In this document: positions 1-10,701 of the stretch, in pieces
How the letters are laid out: each line of letters opens with the position of its first letter
Position numbering within the stretch: the first letter of the stretch is position 1
Assembly: GCA_036496385.1 (NCBI GenBank)
Contig: DASXLD010000020.1
Location: 1-64,000, forward strand
Origin: Schlegelella_A sp036496385
GTDB lineage: Bacteria > Pseudomonadota > Gammaproteobacteria > Burkholderiales > Burkholderiaceae_C
Length of the DNA stretch: 64,000 nucleotides
Direction of reading: 5' to 3'
The notes under the pieces: generated by a model
The model's input: the letters and a program-made list of their open reading frames with translations, nothing else
Databases searched by the model: none
What the model was told of the DNA's origin: nothing
Position numbers and translations under genes: made by a program

Positions 1-385
1 ATCTCGACATGTCGCAACGCCACGCCCTGGCGTTCCCCGACCGTGCCCACTTCCTCGCCTATGCGGCGCGCGCAATGCGAACGGTGGTCATCGATCGCGC
101 GCGTGCCGGCGCGGCGCTGAAGCGCGGCGGCGATCTCGAGATCACTTCGCTCGATACGCAGGCTGCAGAGACCATCGCCGGGCCCGCGTTGCTCTCCGAT
201 ATCGGCAGCGCGCTCGAAGAGCTCGCCGTGCTCGAGCCTGAGCTCGCCAACGTCGTCGATCTCAAGTTCTTCTGCGGCTTCGCCGTCGCCGAGATCGCCG
301 CGATGCGCGGCGTCTCCGAACGGACCGTGCAGCGACAGTGGGAAAAGGCGAGGCTGCTCCTCTATCGCGCCCTCGTAGGTTCGTC

Positions 386-389
<4 letters not shown>
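1..389 (+). CDS. ECF-type RNA polymerase sigma factor, 5'-truncated by the window edge
   Basis: Only the C-terminal part (about 128 codons, in frame from base 3) is present; the start lies upstream of the window. The visible part contains the segment AARAMRTVVIDRARA followed by KRGGD, typical of the ECF sigma subfamily that is often paired with Ser/Thr kinases. The end carries a region-4-like helix-turn-helix (IAAMRGVSERTVQRQWEKAR) that would bind the -35 element. Family members are usually about 190 residues, so roughly a third is missing. The stop overlaps the GTG of the next kinase gene by 3 bases, implying translational coupling. It probably directs RNA polymerase to a regulon linked with that kinase; targets are unknown. 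Confidence 0.85.
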
Positions 390-3136
<2,747 letters not shown>

Positions 3137-3236
3137 GGCGACACGATCTCGCCCGGGCGAGCGTCCCCAATCCTGAGGGTGACACTTCTCGCGGCGACGC
3201 GTCTGATGGCGGCGCCATCCGATCAAGGAGATCGCC

Positions 3237-3497
3237 ATGTCAGTTCGCATCGATCCGCACGCCGGCGCCAGCTCGCGCCGGCTCTTTGCCACGCTCGCGA
3301 TCGCCGCCACCTTCGGAGCCGGGTTCGCGCTCGGCCACCATCCGCAGGCCGGCGACGCGGCGCGGTTCGCAGCGTCCGTCGCGCCGGAGCTGACGGGGAG
3401 CGTCGCCGTGCCGATACACGACGGCTCGCTCCCCGACACCGCCGACACGCTTAGCCACGAGCGCCTGCGCGACGACGACCCGACGCCGACGTTCTGA
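3237..3497 (+). CDS. Small membrane-anchored or secreted hypothetical protein
   Basis: An 86-residue protein with a strong ribosome-binding site (AAGGAG seven bases before the ATG). It has a short basic N-terminus, one hydrophobic segment at about residues 15-32 (LFATLAIAATFGAGFAL) and a polar, acidic tail ending DDDPTPTF. No recognisable family. It follows the kinase by 100 bases, so it could be a separate small transcription unit or part of the sigma/kinase locus. The good Shine-Dalgarno sequence and plausible signal-anchor support it as a gene, but no function can be assigned. Confidence 0.6.
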   Translation: MSVRIDPHAGASSRRLFATLAIAATFGAGFALGHHPQAGDAARFAASVAPELTGSVAVPIHDGSLPDTADTLSHERLRDDDPTPTF

Positions 3498-3548
3498 CGC
3501 CACCGCCCTGACGCCCGGCGCGGCAGAATCGCGCCGGACAAACGGGCC

Positions 3549-4037
3549 ATGGCGAAACGAAGCGCGCACGTCAGCGAGACCCCGGCGACGCAGTGGCTGC
3601 GCCGCCGCGGCGTCACCTTCAGCGAGCATGTCTACGACTACGTCGAGCACGGCGGCACTGCGGAGTCGGCGCGCCAGCTCGGCGTCGACGAGCACGCCGT
3701 CGTCAAGACGCTGGTGATGCAGAACGAGCAGCGCGAGCCGCTCGTTGTCCTCATGCACGGCGACCGCCAGGTGAGCACGAAGCACCTGGCGCGCGCGATT
3801 GCCGCCAAGAGCGTCGAGCCGTGCACGCCCGAGGCGGCCGAGCGCGCGAGCGGCTACCGGGTCGGCGGCACGTCGCCGTTCGCGACCAGGAGGGCGATGC
3901 CGGTCTACGTCGAGTCGACGGTGCTCGCCCTCGACCGTCTCTACCTCAACGGCGGCCGCCGTGGCTACCTCGTCGGCATCGCGCCGGGCGTGCTCACCGA
4001 TCTGCTCGGCGCAACGCCGGTCGCCTGCGCGCTCTGA
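3549..4037 (+). CDS. ybaK: YbaK/EbsC-family aminoacyl-tRNA deacylase (Cys-tRNA(Pro)/Cys-tRNA(Cys) type)
   Basis: A 162-residue single-domain protein of the YbaK/ProX editing family, which hydrolyses mischarged aminoacyl-tRNAs in the cytoplasm. It shows the expected features: ATQWLRRRGV near the N-terminus, the HAVVKTLVMQ strand with the functional lysine, GDRQVSTKHLARAI in the centre, and SGYRVGGTSPFATR near residue 105, the YbaK glycine-rich signature. The length matches the family. It is followed 25 bases later by plsY on the same strand. Cys-tRNA(Pro) specificity is assumed from the family. Confidence 0.9.
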   Translation: MAKRSAHVSETPATQWLRRRGVTFSEHVYDYVEHGGTAESARQLGVDEHAVVKTLVMQNEQREPLVVLMHGDRQVSTKHLARAIAAKSVEPCTPEAAERASGYRVGGTSPFATRRAMPVYVESTVLALDRLYLNGGRRGYLVGIAPGVLTDLLGATPVACAL

Positions 4038-4062
4038 GCCGGTGGGCGCAGAATCGTCGCCC

Positions 4063-4740
4063 ATGTCCTCGCTGACGTTGACGCCGTTCCTGCCGTTCCT
4101 CGCCGCGCTCGCCGCGTACCTGATCGGCTCGCTGTCGTTCGCCGTCATCGTCAGCCGGGCGATGGGACTGAGCGACCCGCGCACCTACGGATCCGGCAAT
4201 CCGGGCGCGACCAACGTGCTGCGCTCGGGGAGCAAGCCGGCCGCCATCCTGACGCTCGTCCTCGACGCCTTGAAGGGCTACGTGCCGGTCGCGCTCGCGG
4301 CCCGCTACGGCCACGCCCATGGTCTCGGCGAAGGCACGGTGGCGCTGGTCGCGCTCGCCGCCTTCCTCGGCCATCTGTTCCCGGTCTACTTCCGCTTCCG
4401 CGGCGGCAAGGGCGTCGCGACGGCAGGCGGCACGCTGTTCGGCATCGACCCGCTGCTCGGCGCTGCGACGGTCGCGACCTGGATCATCATCGCCGCGTTC
4501 TTTCGCTACTCGTCGCTGGCGTCGATCGTCGCCGCCGTGTTCGCGCCGTTCTGGCAACTGCTGACCGACGGCGCCGGGCCGATCGCGTTCGCGCTCATCG
4601 CGATGGGCCTGCTCCTGCTCTGGCGCCACGAGGCCAACGTCAAGCGACTGTTCGCCGGCACCGAGAACCGGCTCGGCCGCAAGGCTGCGGCTGCCGGGGC
4701 GACGCCGACGAGGAAAGGCCGGCACGCCGCGCGTCGCTGA
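4063..4740 (+). CDS. plsY: Glycerol-3-phosphate acyltransferase PlsY (acyl-phosphate dependent)
   Basis: A 225-residue integral membrane protein. PlsY transfers an acyl group from acyl-phosphate to sn-glycerol-3-phosphate, the first step of phospholipid synthesis. The three family loops are all visible: YGSGNPGATNVLR near residues 44-56, FRFRGGKGVATAGG near 108-121, and the C-terminal HEANVKRLFAGTENRL. At least five hydrophobic segments are present. The ATG at 4063 is chosen because the conserved family N-terminus begins directly after it; the same frame stays open upstream without family similarity. The tail beyond residue 205 is basic and probably variable. Confidence 0.95.
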   Translation: MSSLTLTPFLPFLAALAAYLIGSLSFAVIVSRAMGLSDPRTYGSGNPGATNVLRSGSKPAAILTLVLDALKGYVPVALAARYGHAHGLGEGTVALVALAAFLGHLFPVYFRFRGGKGVATAGGTLFGIDPLLGAATVATWIIIAAFFRYSSLASIVAAVFAPFWQLLTDGAGPIAFALIAMGLLLLWRHEANVKRLFAGTENRLGRKAAAAGATPTRKGRHAARR

Positions 4741-4783
4741 ACGACGGCGCGTCGCCGGCTCGGCGCGTGCCGTTGCCGATCGC

Positions 4784-6046
4784 TCAGTAGCTGAGCCCCA
4801 TCGCGTCGCGCACTTCGCGCATCGTCTCGCGGGCGACGGTGCGCGCGCGCTCGGTGCCGACCTCGACGATCCAGTGGACGTGCTTCGGGTTCGCGAGGTA
4901 GGGCTCGGCGCGCTCGCGCCACGGCGCCTGCTCGCGCAGGATCGCGTCGATCACGGGCTGCTTGCATTCGAGGCAGCCGATGCCCGCGGTGGTGCAGCCG
5001 TGGACGACCCAGGCCTTCGTCGCCGCGTCCGAGTAGACCTGGTGCAGCTGCCAGACCGGGCACTTCTCGGGATCGCCCGGGTCGCTGCGGCGGACGCGGG
5101 CCGGATCGGTCTGCATGTGGCGGATCTTCCTCGTCACCTCGGCCGGCTCCTCGCGCATCGCGATCGCGTTGCCGTAGCTCTTGCTCATCTTCGTGCCGTC
5201 GAGGCCGACCAGCTTGGAGGTCTCGGTGAGGAGAACGTCGGGTTCGATCAGGATGGTCTTGCCGGTGCCGCGCAGATCGCCTTCGAGGTGCTCGCGGTCG
5301 CTCGCGCCGAGCGAGCCGCTCGCGGCGATGATCGCGCGGCCGCGCTCGAGCGCCGCAGCGTCGCCGCTCTCTTGGAAGGCGTGGCGCGCGGCCTCGAAAT
5401 CCTTCGCGCGATCCCTGCCGAGCTTCTTCAGCGCCGCGCGCACGCGCTCGTCGAAGTCGGGCTCGCGGCCGTAGAGATGGTTGAAGCGGCGCGCCACCTC
5501 GCGCGTGATCTCGACGTGCGGCGCCTGGTCGACGCCGACCGGAACGAAGGCGGCCTTGTAGATCAGGATGTCGGCCGCCTGCAGCAGCGGGTAGCCGAGA
5601 AAGCCGTAGGTCGCGAGGTCCTTGTCCTTCAGCCGCTCGATCTGGTCCTTGTAGGTCGGCATGCGCTCGAGCCAGCCGAGGGGCGTGCCCATCGCGAGCA
5701 GCGTGAACAGCTCGGCGTGCTCGGGCAGGCGGCTCTGGATGAAGAGCGTCGCCTTCTCGGGGTCGAGGCCGGCGGCGAGCCAGTCGGTCACCATCTCGTA
5801 GACCGAGCTCTCGATCACTTCGCGTTCTTCGTAGTGCGTCGTCAGCGCGTGCCAGTCGGCGGCGAAGAAGAAGCACTCGTACTCGTCCTGCAGGCGGACC
5901 CAGTTCTTGAGCGCGCCGTGCCAGTGGCCGAGGTGCATCGCGCCGGTCGGGCGCATCCCCGAGAGGACGCGCCGGCGCGCACCGGCGGCCGCCGCGGCGC
6001 CGGCCGCGGGGGCGACGGCGCTCGTCGTGGAGGAAGGGTCGCTCAT
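4784..6046 (-). CDS. trpS: Tryptophanyl-tRNA synthetase
   Basis: A 420-residue class I aminoacyl-tRNA synthetase that charges tRNA-Trp. The HIGH-type motif is PTGAMHLGHWHG near residues 32-43 and the KMSKS loop is GTKMSKSYGN near residue 273. Between the catalytic halves it carries the longer insert seen in the roughly 400-residue betaproteobacterial form. A Cys-rich segment (CTTAGIGCLECK) occurs in the C-terminal third. The ATG at 6046 (MSDPSS) is followed by an alanine-rich N-terminal tail of about 20 residues that is probably dispensable. It converges with plsY (43 bases apart) and diverges from purN. Confidence 0.95.
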   Translation of the reverse strand: MSDPSSTTSAVAPAAGAAAAAGARRRVLSGMRPTGAMHLGHWHGALKNWVRLQDEYECFFFAADWHALTTHYEEREVIESSVYEMVTDWLAAGLDPEKATLFIQSRLPEHAELFTLLAMGTPLGWLERMPTYKDQIERLKDKDLATYGFLGYPLLQAADILIYKAAFVPVGVDQAPHVEITREVARRFNHLYGREPDFDERVRAALKKLGRDRAKDFEAARHAFQESGDAAALERGRAIIAASGSLGASDREHLEGDLRGTGKTILIEPDVLLTETSKLVGLDGTKMSKSYGNAIAMREEPAEVTRKIRHMQTDPARVRRSDPGDPEKCPVWQLHQVYSDAATKAWVVHGCTTAGIGCLECKQPVIDAILREQAPWRERAEPYLANPKHVHWIVEVGTERARTVARETMREVRDAMGLSY

Positions 6047-6116
6047 CTGCTGCGGGCCGGCAAAAGCGGTCGATTGTAGGTTTCGGCCGCAGGCGCGCCG
6101 ATACACTGCGGCGCCG

Positions 6117-6749
6117 ATGAAGAACGTCGTCATCCTCGTTTCCGGCCGCGGCTCGAACATGGAGGCGATCGTTCGCGCCTGCGAGGCCGAGCGCTGGGAT
6201 GCGCGCATCGCCGCCGTGATCAGCAACCGCGCCGACGCCGCCGGCCTCGCGTTCGCGCGCGGTCGTGGCATCGCCGCCGAGGTCGTCGACCATCGCGCGT
6301 TCGCGAGCCGCGACGCCTTCGACGCAGCGCTCGCCGAGCTCGTCGAGCGCCACGGCGCCGACGTCGTCGCGTTGGCAGGCTTCATGCGCATCCTCGGCGC
6401 CGACTTCGTGCGTCGCTTCGATGGCCGGCTCGTCAACATCCATCCGTCGCTGCTGCCGGCGTTTCCGGGGCTGCACACGCATCGGCGGGCGATCGAGGCC
6501 GGTTGTCAGGTGAGCGGCGCGACGGTGCACTTCGTGACCACCGACCTCGACCACGGGCCGATCGTCGGCCAGGCCATCGTCCCCGTGCTCGCCGACGACA
6601 CCGAGACCTCGCTTGCGGCGCGCATCCTCGCGCAGGAGCATCTTCTCTATCCGCGCGCGATCCGCTGGCTGATCGAGGGGTCGATCGAGCGCCGCGGCAG
6701 GCGCGTCGTCCAGACGCGCGGCGAGTCGCAGCTGCTGTGGACGCCCTAG
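6117..6749 (+). CDS. purN: Phosphoribosylglycinamide formyltransferase
   Basis: A 210-residue enzyme of de novo purine synthesis that transfers a formyl group from 10-formyl-THF to GAR. Diagnostic motifs: VSGRGSNMEAI at residues 8-18 for GAR phosphate binding, the catalytic Asn and His in VNIHPSLLPAFPGLHTH near residues 104-120, and the catalytic Asp in TTDLDHGPIVGQ near 140. Length is typical. The ATG at 6117 directly precedes the conserved start MKNVVILVSG. It stands alone between divergent trpS and convergent DUF1345. Confidence 0.96.
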   Translation: MKNVVILVSGRGSNMEAIVRACEAERWDARIAAVISNRADAAGLAFARGRGIAAEVVDHRAFASRDAFDAALAELVERHGADVVALAGFMRILGADFVRRFDGRLVNIHPSLLPAFPGLHTHRRAIEAGCQVSGATVHFVTTDLDHGPIVGQAIVPVLADDTETSLAARILAQEHLLYPRAIRWLIEGSIERRGRRVVQTRGESQLLWTP

Positions 6750-6771
6750 CGCTGGCGCGCGCGACGTCGCG

Positions 6772-7455
6772 TCAGAAGAAGCTCGCCGCGGCGTTGACCG
6801 AGAACGCCAGGATGGTGGTGTTGAAGGCGAACGAGAGGATCGACTGCGCCAGCACCAGCCTGCGCATCGCCCGCGTCGTCACGCCGACGTCCGATGTCTG
6901 CGCGGTGACCGCGATGGTGAACGAGAAGTAGAGGAAGTCGGTGTGGTCGGGCTCGAAGCCGGCTTCGGAATCGGGAAACGAGAGGCCACGGTCGGGCTCC
7001 GGACCGTAGTACGCGCTGGCATAGGTGACACCGAACAACACCGGCAGCAACAGCCACGATCCGAACACGGTCGCCGCCGCAAACATCAGGTGGGGCAGCA
7101 TGTGGTGCGGCCCGGCGGCCTTCGCGGCGATGAGCTCGTAGATGACCGCCGCCAGGCTGATCACCGCGGCGGTGACGACGATCGCGAGCACCGCCGCTGC
7201 GCTCTCGGCCTGCGCGAGCGCGAGGCGCTTGATGTGGCCGTGGTCGGCGCGGGCCAGGGCGACGGCGACGAGGACGAGGTAGAGCCAGGCGAGGACGTTC
7301 CAGCCGATCAGCGCGCGCGAGACCGGCGAATCGACGTCGGGCCACACCACGCCGACAACGCAGCCGACGACCACGCTGGCGAGCAGGCGCCCATGGCTGA
7401 CCAGATGGCTCGGCCGGGCATCGGAGTCGGTGGCCTTGGGCGTGCGCACGCCCAA
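6772..7455 (-). CDS. DUF1345 family integral membrane protein
   Basis: About 227 residues with four to five hydrophobic segments and the DUF1345 signature region (DFLYFSFTIAVTAQTSDVG) near residues 168-186, which resembles an ion-channel pore loop. The family is widespread in Proteobacteria and has no established function. The start is uncertain: a TTG at 7455 gives MGVRTPK and a GTG at 7449 is an equally good choice. Both lie inside a 24-base perfect palindrome that separates this gene from the divergent RNA methyltransferase gene. It converges with purN, with 22 bases between the stops. Confidence 0.8.
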   Translation of the reverse strand: MGVRTPKATDSDARPSHLVSHGRLLASVVVGCVVGVVWPDVDSPVSRALIGWNVLAWLYLVLVAVALARADHGHIKRLALAQAESAAAVLAIVVTAAVISLAAVIYELIAAKAAGPHHMLPHLMFAAATVFGSWLLLPVLFGVTYASAYYGPEPDRGLSFPDSEAGFEPDHTDFLYFSFTIAVTAQTSDVGVTTRAMRRLVLAQSILSFAFNTTILAFSVNAAASFF

Positions 7456-7457
7456 GG
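7434..7457. repeat. 24-bp perfect palindrome between divergent DUF1345 and RsmB-type genes
   Basis: The 12-base arm at 7434-7445 (CCTTGGGCGTGC) is followed immediately by its exact reverse complement at 7446-7457. It overlaps the first codons of the DUF1345 gene and ends 12 bases before the methyltransferase ATG. No T-run follows on either strand, so it does not look like an intrinsic terminator. A dimeric repressor operator or an mRNA hairpin over both start regions would fit. Confidence 0.5.
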
Positions 7458-7469
7458 ATAATCTCGACC

Positions 7470-8735
7470 ATGCACGTGACTGCTCTGCTCGAGGCGCAGA
7501 CGGAGCTCGTGCGTCGCGTGCTGCGTTTCGAGCATCCCGCCGATCGCGTCGTCACCGACTTCTTCCGCGAGCAGCGAGCGCTCGGCGCCCGCGACCGCCG
7601 TGACCTCGCCGATGGCGTCTTTGCGCTCTTGCGCAAGCTCGCGCTCTGGCGCTACCTGGCCGACCTGGGTGCCGGCCTCGGGCCGCTCGAGCGCCGTCTC
7701 GCACTCGCGTCCTGGTGCGGCAACGAAGGCAATCTGGACGCCGCGCTCGGCGCCAACGAGCGCGTCTGGCTGCAACGTTGCCGCGAGGCCGACCTCGCGT
7801 CGTTGCCCGAGCCGCTTCGCCACAACCTGCCCGCCTGGCTCGCCGAGCCGTTGCAGGGTCGGCTCGGCGCCGAATTCTGGCCCTGGGTCGACGCCATCGA
7901 TGCGGCGGCACCGCTCGATCTGCGCGTGAACGCGCTGAAGGCCAATCGCGCCGACGTCCTCGCGCAACTGGCGAGCGCCGGCATCGAGGCCGCGCCGACG
8001 CCGCATTCGTCGCTCGGAATCCGGGTCACCGGCAAGCCTGCATTGCAGAGAAACGAGGCGTTCGCACAAGGTCTGGTCGAGGTCCAGGACGAGGGCAGCC
8101 AGCTGCTTGCGCAGCTCGTCGGCGCGCGGCGCGGCGAGATCGTGGTCGACTTCTGTGCCGGTGCCGGCGGCAAGACGCTCGCCCTCGGTGCGCAGATGCG
8201 CAACACCGGCCGGCTCTACGCATTCGACACCTCGGGCCATCGGCTCGCCGCGCTGCAACCCCGCCTTGCCCGCAGCGGCCTCGGCAACGTGCATCCGGCG
8301 CAGATCTCGGCCGATCGCGACGAGCGCATCGAGCGGCTCGCCGGCAAGGTCGACCGGGTGCTCGTCGATGCGCCGTGCTCGGGAACCGGCACCTTGCGCC
8401 GTCACCCGGATCTGAAGTGGCGCCAAGGCGACGCTTCGGTGGTCGCCCTGGCGACATCGCAGCGAGCGATCCTCGCCACCGCAGCGCGCCTGCTGAAGCC
8501 CGGGGGCCGGCTCGTCTACGCGACCTGCAGCGTGCTCGAGGCGGAGGGCGAGGACGTCGCCGACGACTTCGAGCGCGCGAGCGCAGGCGCCTTCGTGCGC
8601 GCTCCTGCGCTGGACGCTCTGGGCAAGGCAAAGGTCTGCGGTGCAGAGTCGCTCGTCGAGGGCGACCGGATGCGCCTGTGGACGCATCGCCACGGCACCG
8701 ATGGCTTTTTCGCGGCCCTCTGGGAATGCGCTTGA
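7470..8735 (+). CDS. RsmB/NOP2 family rRNA (cytosine-5) methyltransferase
   Basis: A 421-residue SAM-dependent RNA m5C methyltransferase. The N-terminal ~130 residues resemble the NusB-like domain of RsmB. The Rossmann domain has FCAGAGGKTLAL near residue 227 for SAM binding. The two m5C-methyltransferase cysteines are in DAPCSGTGTLRRHPDLKW (motif IV) and YATCSVLEAEGEDV (motif VI). E. coli RsmB is of similar length and methylates C967 of 16S rRNA; the exact target here is inferred. The C-terminus ends in the family hallmark DGFFAALWE. It diverges from DUF1345 with only 14 bases between start sites. Confidence 0.9.
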   Translation: MHVTALLEAQTELVRRVLRFEHPADRVVTDFFREQRALGARDRRDLADGVFALLRKLALWRYLADLGAGLGPLERRLALASWCGNEGNLDAALGANERVWLQRCREADLASLPEPLRHNLPAWLAEPLQGRLGAEFWPWVDAIDAAAPLDLRVNALKANRADVLAQLASAGIEAAPTPHSSLGIRVTGKPALQRNEAFAQGLVEVQDEGSQLLAQLVGARRGEIVVDFCAGAGGKTLALGAQMRNTGRLYAFDTSGHRLAALQPRLARSGLGNVHPAQISADRDERIERLAGKVDRVLVDAPCSGTGTLRRHPDLKWRQGDASVVALATSQRAILATAARLLKPGGRLVYATCSVLEAEGEDVADDFERASAGAFVRAPALDALGKAKVCGAESLVEGDRMRLWTHRHGTDGFFAALWECA

Positions 8736-8788
8736 GCCCAGCCGCAATGGCCCAAACTCGAGCTCTGGCGTGATATCCGTCGGTTTTA

Positions 8789-8800
8789 GGGGATATCCCC
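8789..8800. promoter_or_regulatory. 12-bp perfect palindrome upstream of the desaturase gene
   Basis: GGGGATATCCCC is self-complementary and lies 58 bases before the desaturase ATG. A TAGAAT box (8815-8820) that could act as a -10 hexamer follows 14 bases later; the -35 region is poor. The placement suits an operator for a regulator of unsaturated fatty acid synthesis, but this is inference. Confidence 0.35.
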
Positions 8801-8857
8801 CAGGGGTCGTCGAATAGAATCGATCCTTTCCCCGAATCCAACGACACAAGGGCCCGG

Positions 8858-10078
8858 ATGGACGTGCTGAACTCGGTTTTCTCCGCCTCGCTCGCCTGGC
8901 TGAGCCAGGGCTTTTCGGGCTTCAGCGGCTGGGAGATCGTCGCCTACACGTTGATCACGACCCACATCACGATCGCGGGGGTCACGATCTTCTTGCATCG
9001 CGCGCAGGCGCACCGCGCGCTCGACCTGCATCCGATCCCGTCGCACTTCTTCCGCTTCTGGCTCTGGCTCGGCACCGGCATGGTGACCAAGGAGTGGGTC
9101 GCGATCCATCGCAAGCACCACGCCAAGTGCGAATCCGAGGACGACCCGCACAGCCCGCAGGTCCGCGGCATCGAGACGGTTCTGCTGCAAGGCAGCGAGC
9201 TGTACCGCACCGAGGCGAAGAACCAGGAGACGCTTTCCAAGTACGGCCACGGCACTCCCGACGACTGGCTCGAGCGCAATCTCTACGCACGGTTCAGCTG
9301 GCAGGGCGTCGGTCTGCTGCTCATCGTCGACCTGCTGCTGTTCGGTGCGATCGGCGCGACCGTCTGGGCGGTCCAGATGCTCTGGATTCCGATCACCGCC
9401 GCCGGCATCGTCAACGGCATCGGCCATTTCTGGGGCTACCGCAATTTCGAGGCGCCCGATGCCAGCCGCAATGTCCTGCCGTGGGGCATCGTGATCGGCG
9501 GCGAGGAGCTGCATAACAACCACCACACGTACCCGACGTCGGCCAAGCTCTCGGTCAAGCCGTACGAGTTCGACATCGGCTGGCTGTACATCCGGGGCCT
9601 GGAGACGCTGGGTCTGGCCAAGGTCCGCAAGACGCCGCCGCAGCTCAAGCTCGGCGCGATCAAGCCGGTCGCCGACGGCAAGACGCTCGAGGCGATCATC
9701 GCCAACCGCTACGAGGTGATGGCCAATTTCGCGCGCAGCCTCCGCCGCGCGAGCCGTGCCGAGCTTGATCGCTTGAAGAGCGAGGGCGTCGCCTCGGGGC
9801 GGCTGGCACAGATGCGGCTCGCACGTCGCTGGCTGCACCGCGACGACGACAAGATCCCGACCGCGGTCAAGGCCCAGGTCGCCGACGCGCTGGCGTCGAG
9901 CCCTTATCTGGCCAAGCTGGTCGCCATGCGCGAGGAGCTCCGCCTCCTCTGGACGCGCACCGGCGTTTCCGCCGAGCAGCTCGTCGCCGACCTCCAAGCG
10001 TGGCTCAAGAAGGCCGAGGAGAGCGGCATCGCCGCCCTACAGGAGTTCGCCCTGCGCCTGCGCGCCGCTCATGCGTAG
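8858..10078 (+). CDS. Acyl-CoA/acyl-lipid fatty acid desaturase (DesA-like)
   Basis: A 406-residue membrane di-iron desaturase. The three histidine boxes are present in order: HRAQAH near residue 48, HRKHH near 85-89 and HNNHH near 220-224, interleaved with hydrophobic segments. The family inserts a cis double bond, usually delta-9, into acyl chains in the inner membrane. The C-terminal ~130 residues form a basic helical extension common in betaproteobacterial homologues. A strong hairpin terminator lies just downstream. Its proximity to an acyl-chain-modifying cluster about 10 kb away is noted, but this is most likely the general membrane-fluidity desaturase. Confidence 0.9.
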   Translation: MDVLNSVFSASLAWLSQGFSGFSGWEIVAYTLITTHITIAGVTIFLHRAQAHRALDLHPIPSHFFRFWLWLGTGMVTKEWVAIHRKHHAKCESEDDPHSPQVRGIETVLLQGSELYRTEAKNQETLSKYGHGTPDDWLERNLYARFSWQGVGLLLIVDLLLFGAIGATVWAVQMLWIPITAAGIVNGIGHFWGYRNFEAPDASRNVLPWGIVIGGEELHNNHHTYPTSAKLSVKPYEFDIGWLYIRGLETLGLAKVRKTPPQLKLGAIKPVADGKTLEAIIANRYEVMANFARSLRRASRAELDRLKSEGVASGRLAQMRLARRWLHRDDDKIPTAVKAQVADALASSPYLAKLVAMREELRLLWTRTGVSAEQLVADLQAWLKKAEESGIAALQEFALRLRAAHA

Positions 10079-10102
10079 GCGGTAGCGTCGCACCAAGACA
10101 AA

Positions 10103-10124
10103 GGGTCGCCGCGGCGACCCTTTT
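10103..10124 (+). terminator. Intrinsic terminator after the desaturase gene, possibly bidirectional
   Basis: An 18-base perfect palindrome (10103-10120, arms GGGTCGCCG/CGGCGACCC) is followed by TTTT at 10121-10124 and preceded by an A-rich stretch. On the plus strand it ends the desaturase transcript. The A-tract upstream gives a short U-run on the minus strand, so it may also end the rpmB-rpmG transcript. Confidence 0.8.
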
Positions 10125-10175
10125 GCGTTTGGCTCAAGGCAAGAGTCGCAACGCGACCCCGCTCGCCTTCTTGCC

Positions 10176-10343
10176 TTACTTCAGCTTCGTCTCCTTGTAG
10201 GTCACGTGCTTGCGTGCCTTCGGATCGAACTTCATCATTTCGAGCTTCTCCGGCGTCGTCTTCTTGTTCTTGTCGGTCGTGTAGAAGTGACCGGTGCCGG
10301 CACTCGATTCGAGCTTGATCTTCTCGCGTCCACCCTTGGCCAT
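10176..10343 (-). CDS. rpmG: 50S ribosomal protein L33
   Basis: A 55-residue protein beginning MAKGGREKIKLES, with the L33 hallmarks TGHFYTTDKNK and MMKFDPKARKHV. It lacks the CxxC zinc pairs of C+ forms, so it is the zinc-free C- type. A near-perfect Shine-Dalgarno (GAAGGAG) precedes the ATG. It follows rpmB by 16 bases, the conserved rpmB-rpmG order. Confidence 0.97.
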   Translation of the reverse strand: MAKGGREKIKLESSAGTGHFYTTDKNKKTTPEKLEMMKFDPKARKHVTYKETKLK

Positions 10344-10359
10344 TGCCGTTCTCCTTCGC

Positions 10360-10593
10360 TCAGAGCTCGCCGCGCGCGCGCAGGTCGGCGACGACCTGGT
10401 CGATGCCGACCTTGTCGATCAGACGAAGCGCCGCATTGCTGACGCGCAAGCGCACCCAGCGGTTCTCGCCTTCGACCCAGAACCTGCGGTACTGCAGATT
10501 GGGCAGAAAGCGCCGCTTCGTCTTGTTGTTCGCGTGGGAAACGTTGTTCCCGACCATCGGGCGCTTGCCCGTAACCTGACAGACGCGTGCCAT
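10360..10593 (-). CDS. rpmB: 50S ribosomal protein L28
   Basis: A 77-residue protein beginning MARVCQVTGKRPMVGNNVSH, the signature L28 N-terminus, followed by KTKRRFLPNLQ. The start at 10593 is preferred over the longer open frame because family similarity begins exactly there and a GGAGAAG site lies just upstream. It has its own promoter-like -10 box about 72 bases upstream and is co-transcribed with rpmG. Confidence 0.97.
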   Translation of the reverse strand: MARVCQVTGKRPMVGNNVSHANNKTKRRFLPNLQYRRFWVEGENRWVRLRVSNAALRLIDKVGIDQVVADLRARGEL

Positions 10594-10664
10594 GACGCTT
10601 CTCCGTGACTGACTGAAAGGGGATTGCGCGCGGACCCGAGACCCTCGGCGCGGCAAAGCCGGGC

Positions 10665-10670
10665 ATTATA
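10665..10670 (-). promoter_or_regulatory. Consensus -10 element of the rpmB-rpmG promoter
   Basis: On the minus strand the sequence reads GGCTATAATGCC, a perfect TATAAT, in the gap between the trxB stop and rpmB. The -35 region at 16-18 bases spacing is GC-rich and poor. Transcription would start near 10658, giving a 5' leader of about 65 bases before the rpmB ATG. Confidence 0.6.
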
Positions 10671-10701
10671 GCCGCTGCCGACTTCGCGGCGCTGTCGCCG
10701 C

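Noticed and set aside
3148..3161. 14-bp palindrome after the kinase gene as a terminator
   Set aside because: CTCGCCCGGGCGAG is perfect, but no T-run follows (CGTCCCC), and GC-rich short palindromes are common here.
6102..6107. TACACT as a -10 box for purN
   Set aside because: No -35 at proper spacing, and a start site there would leave almost no leader; too weak to call.
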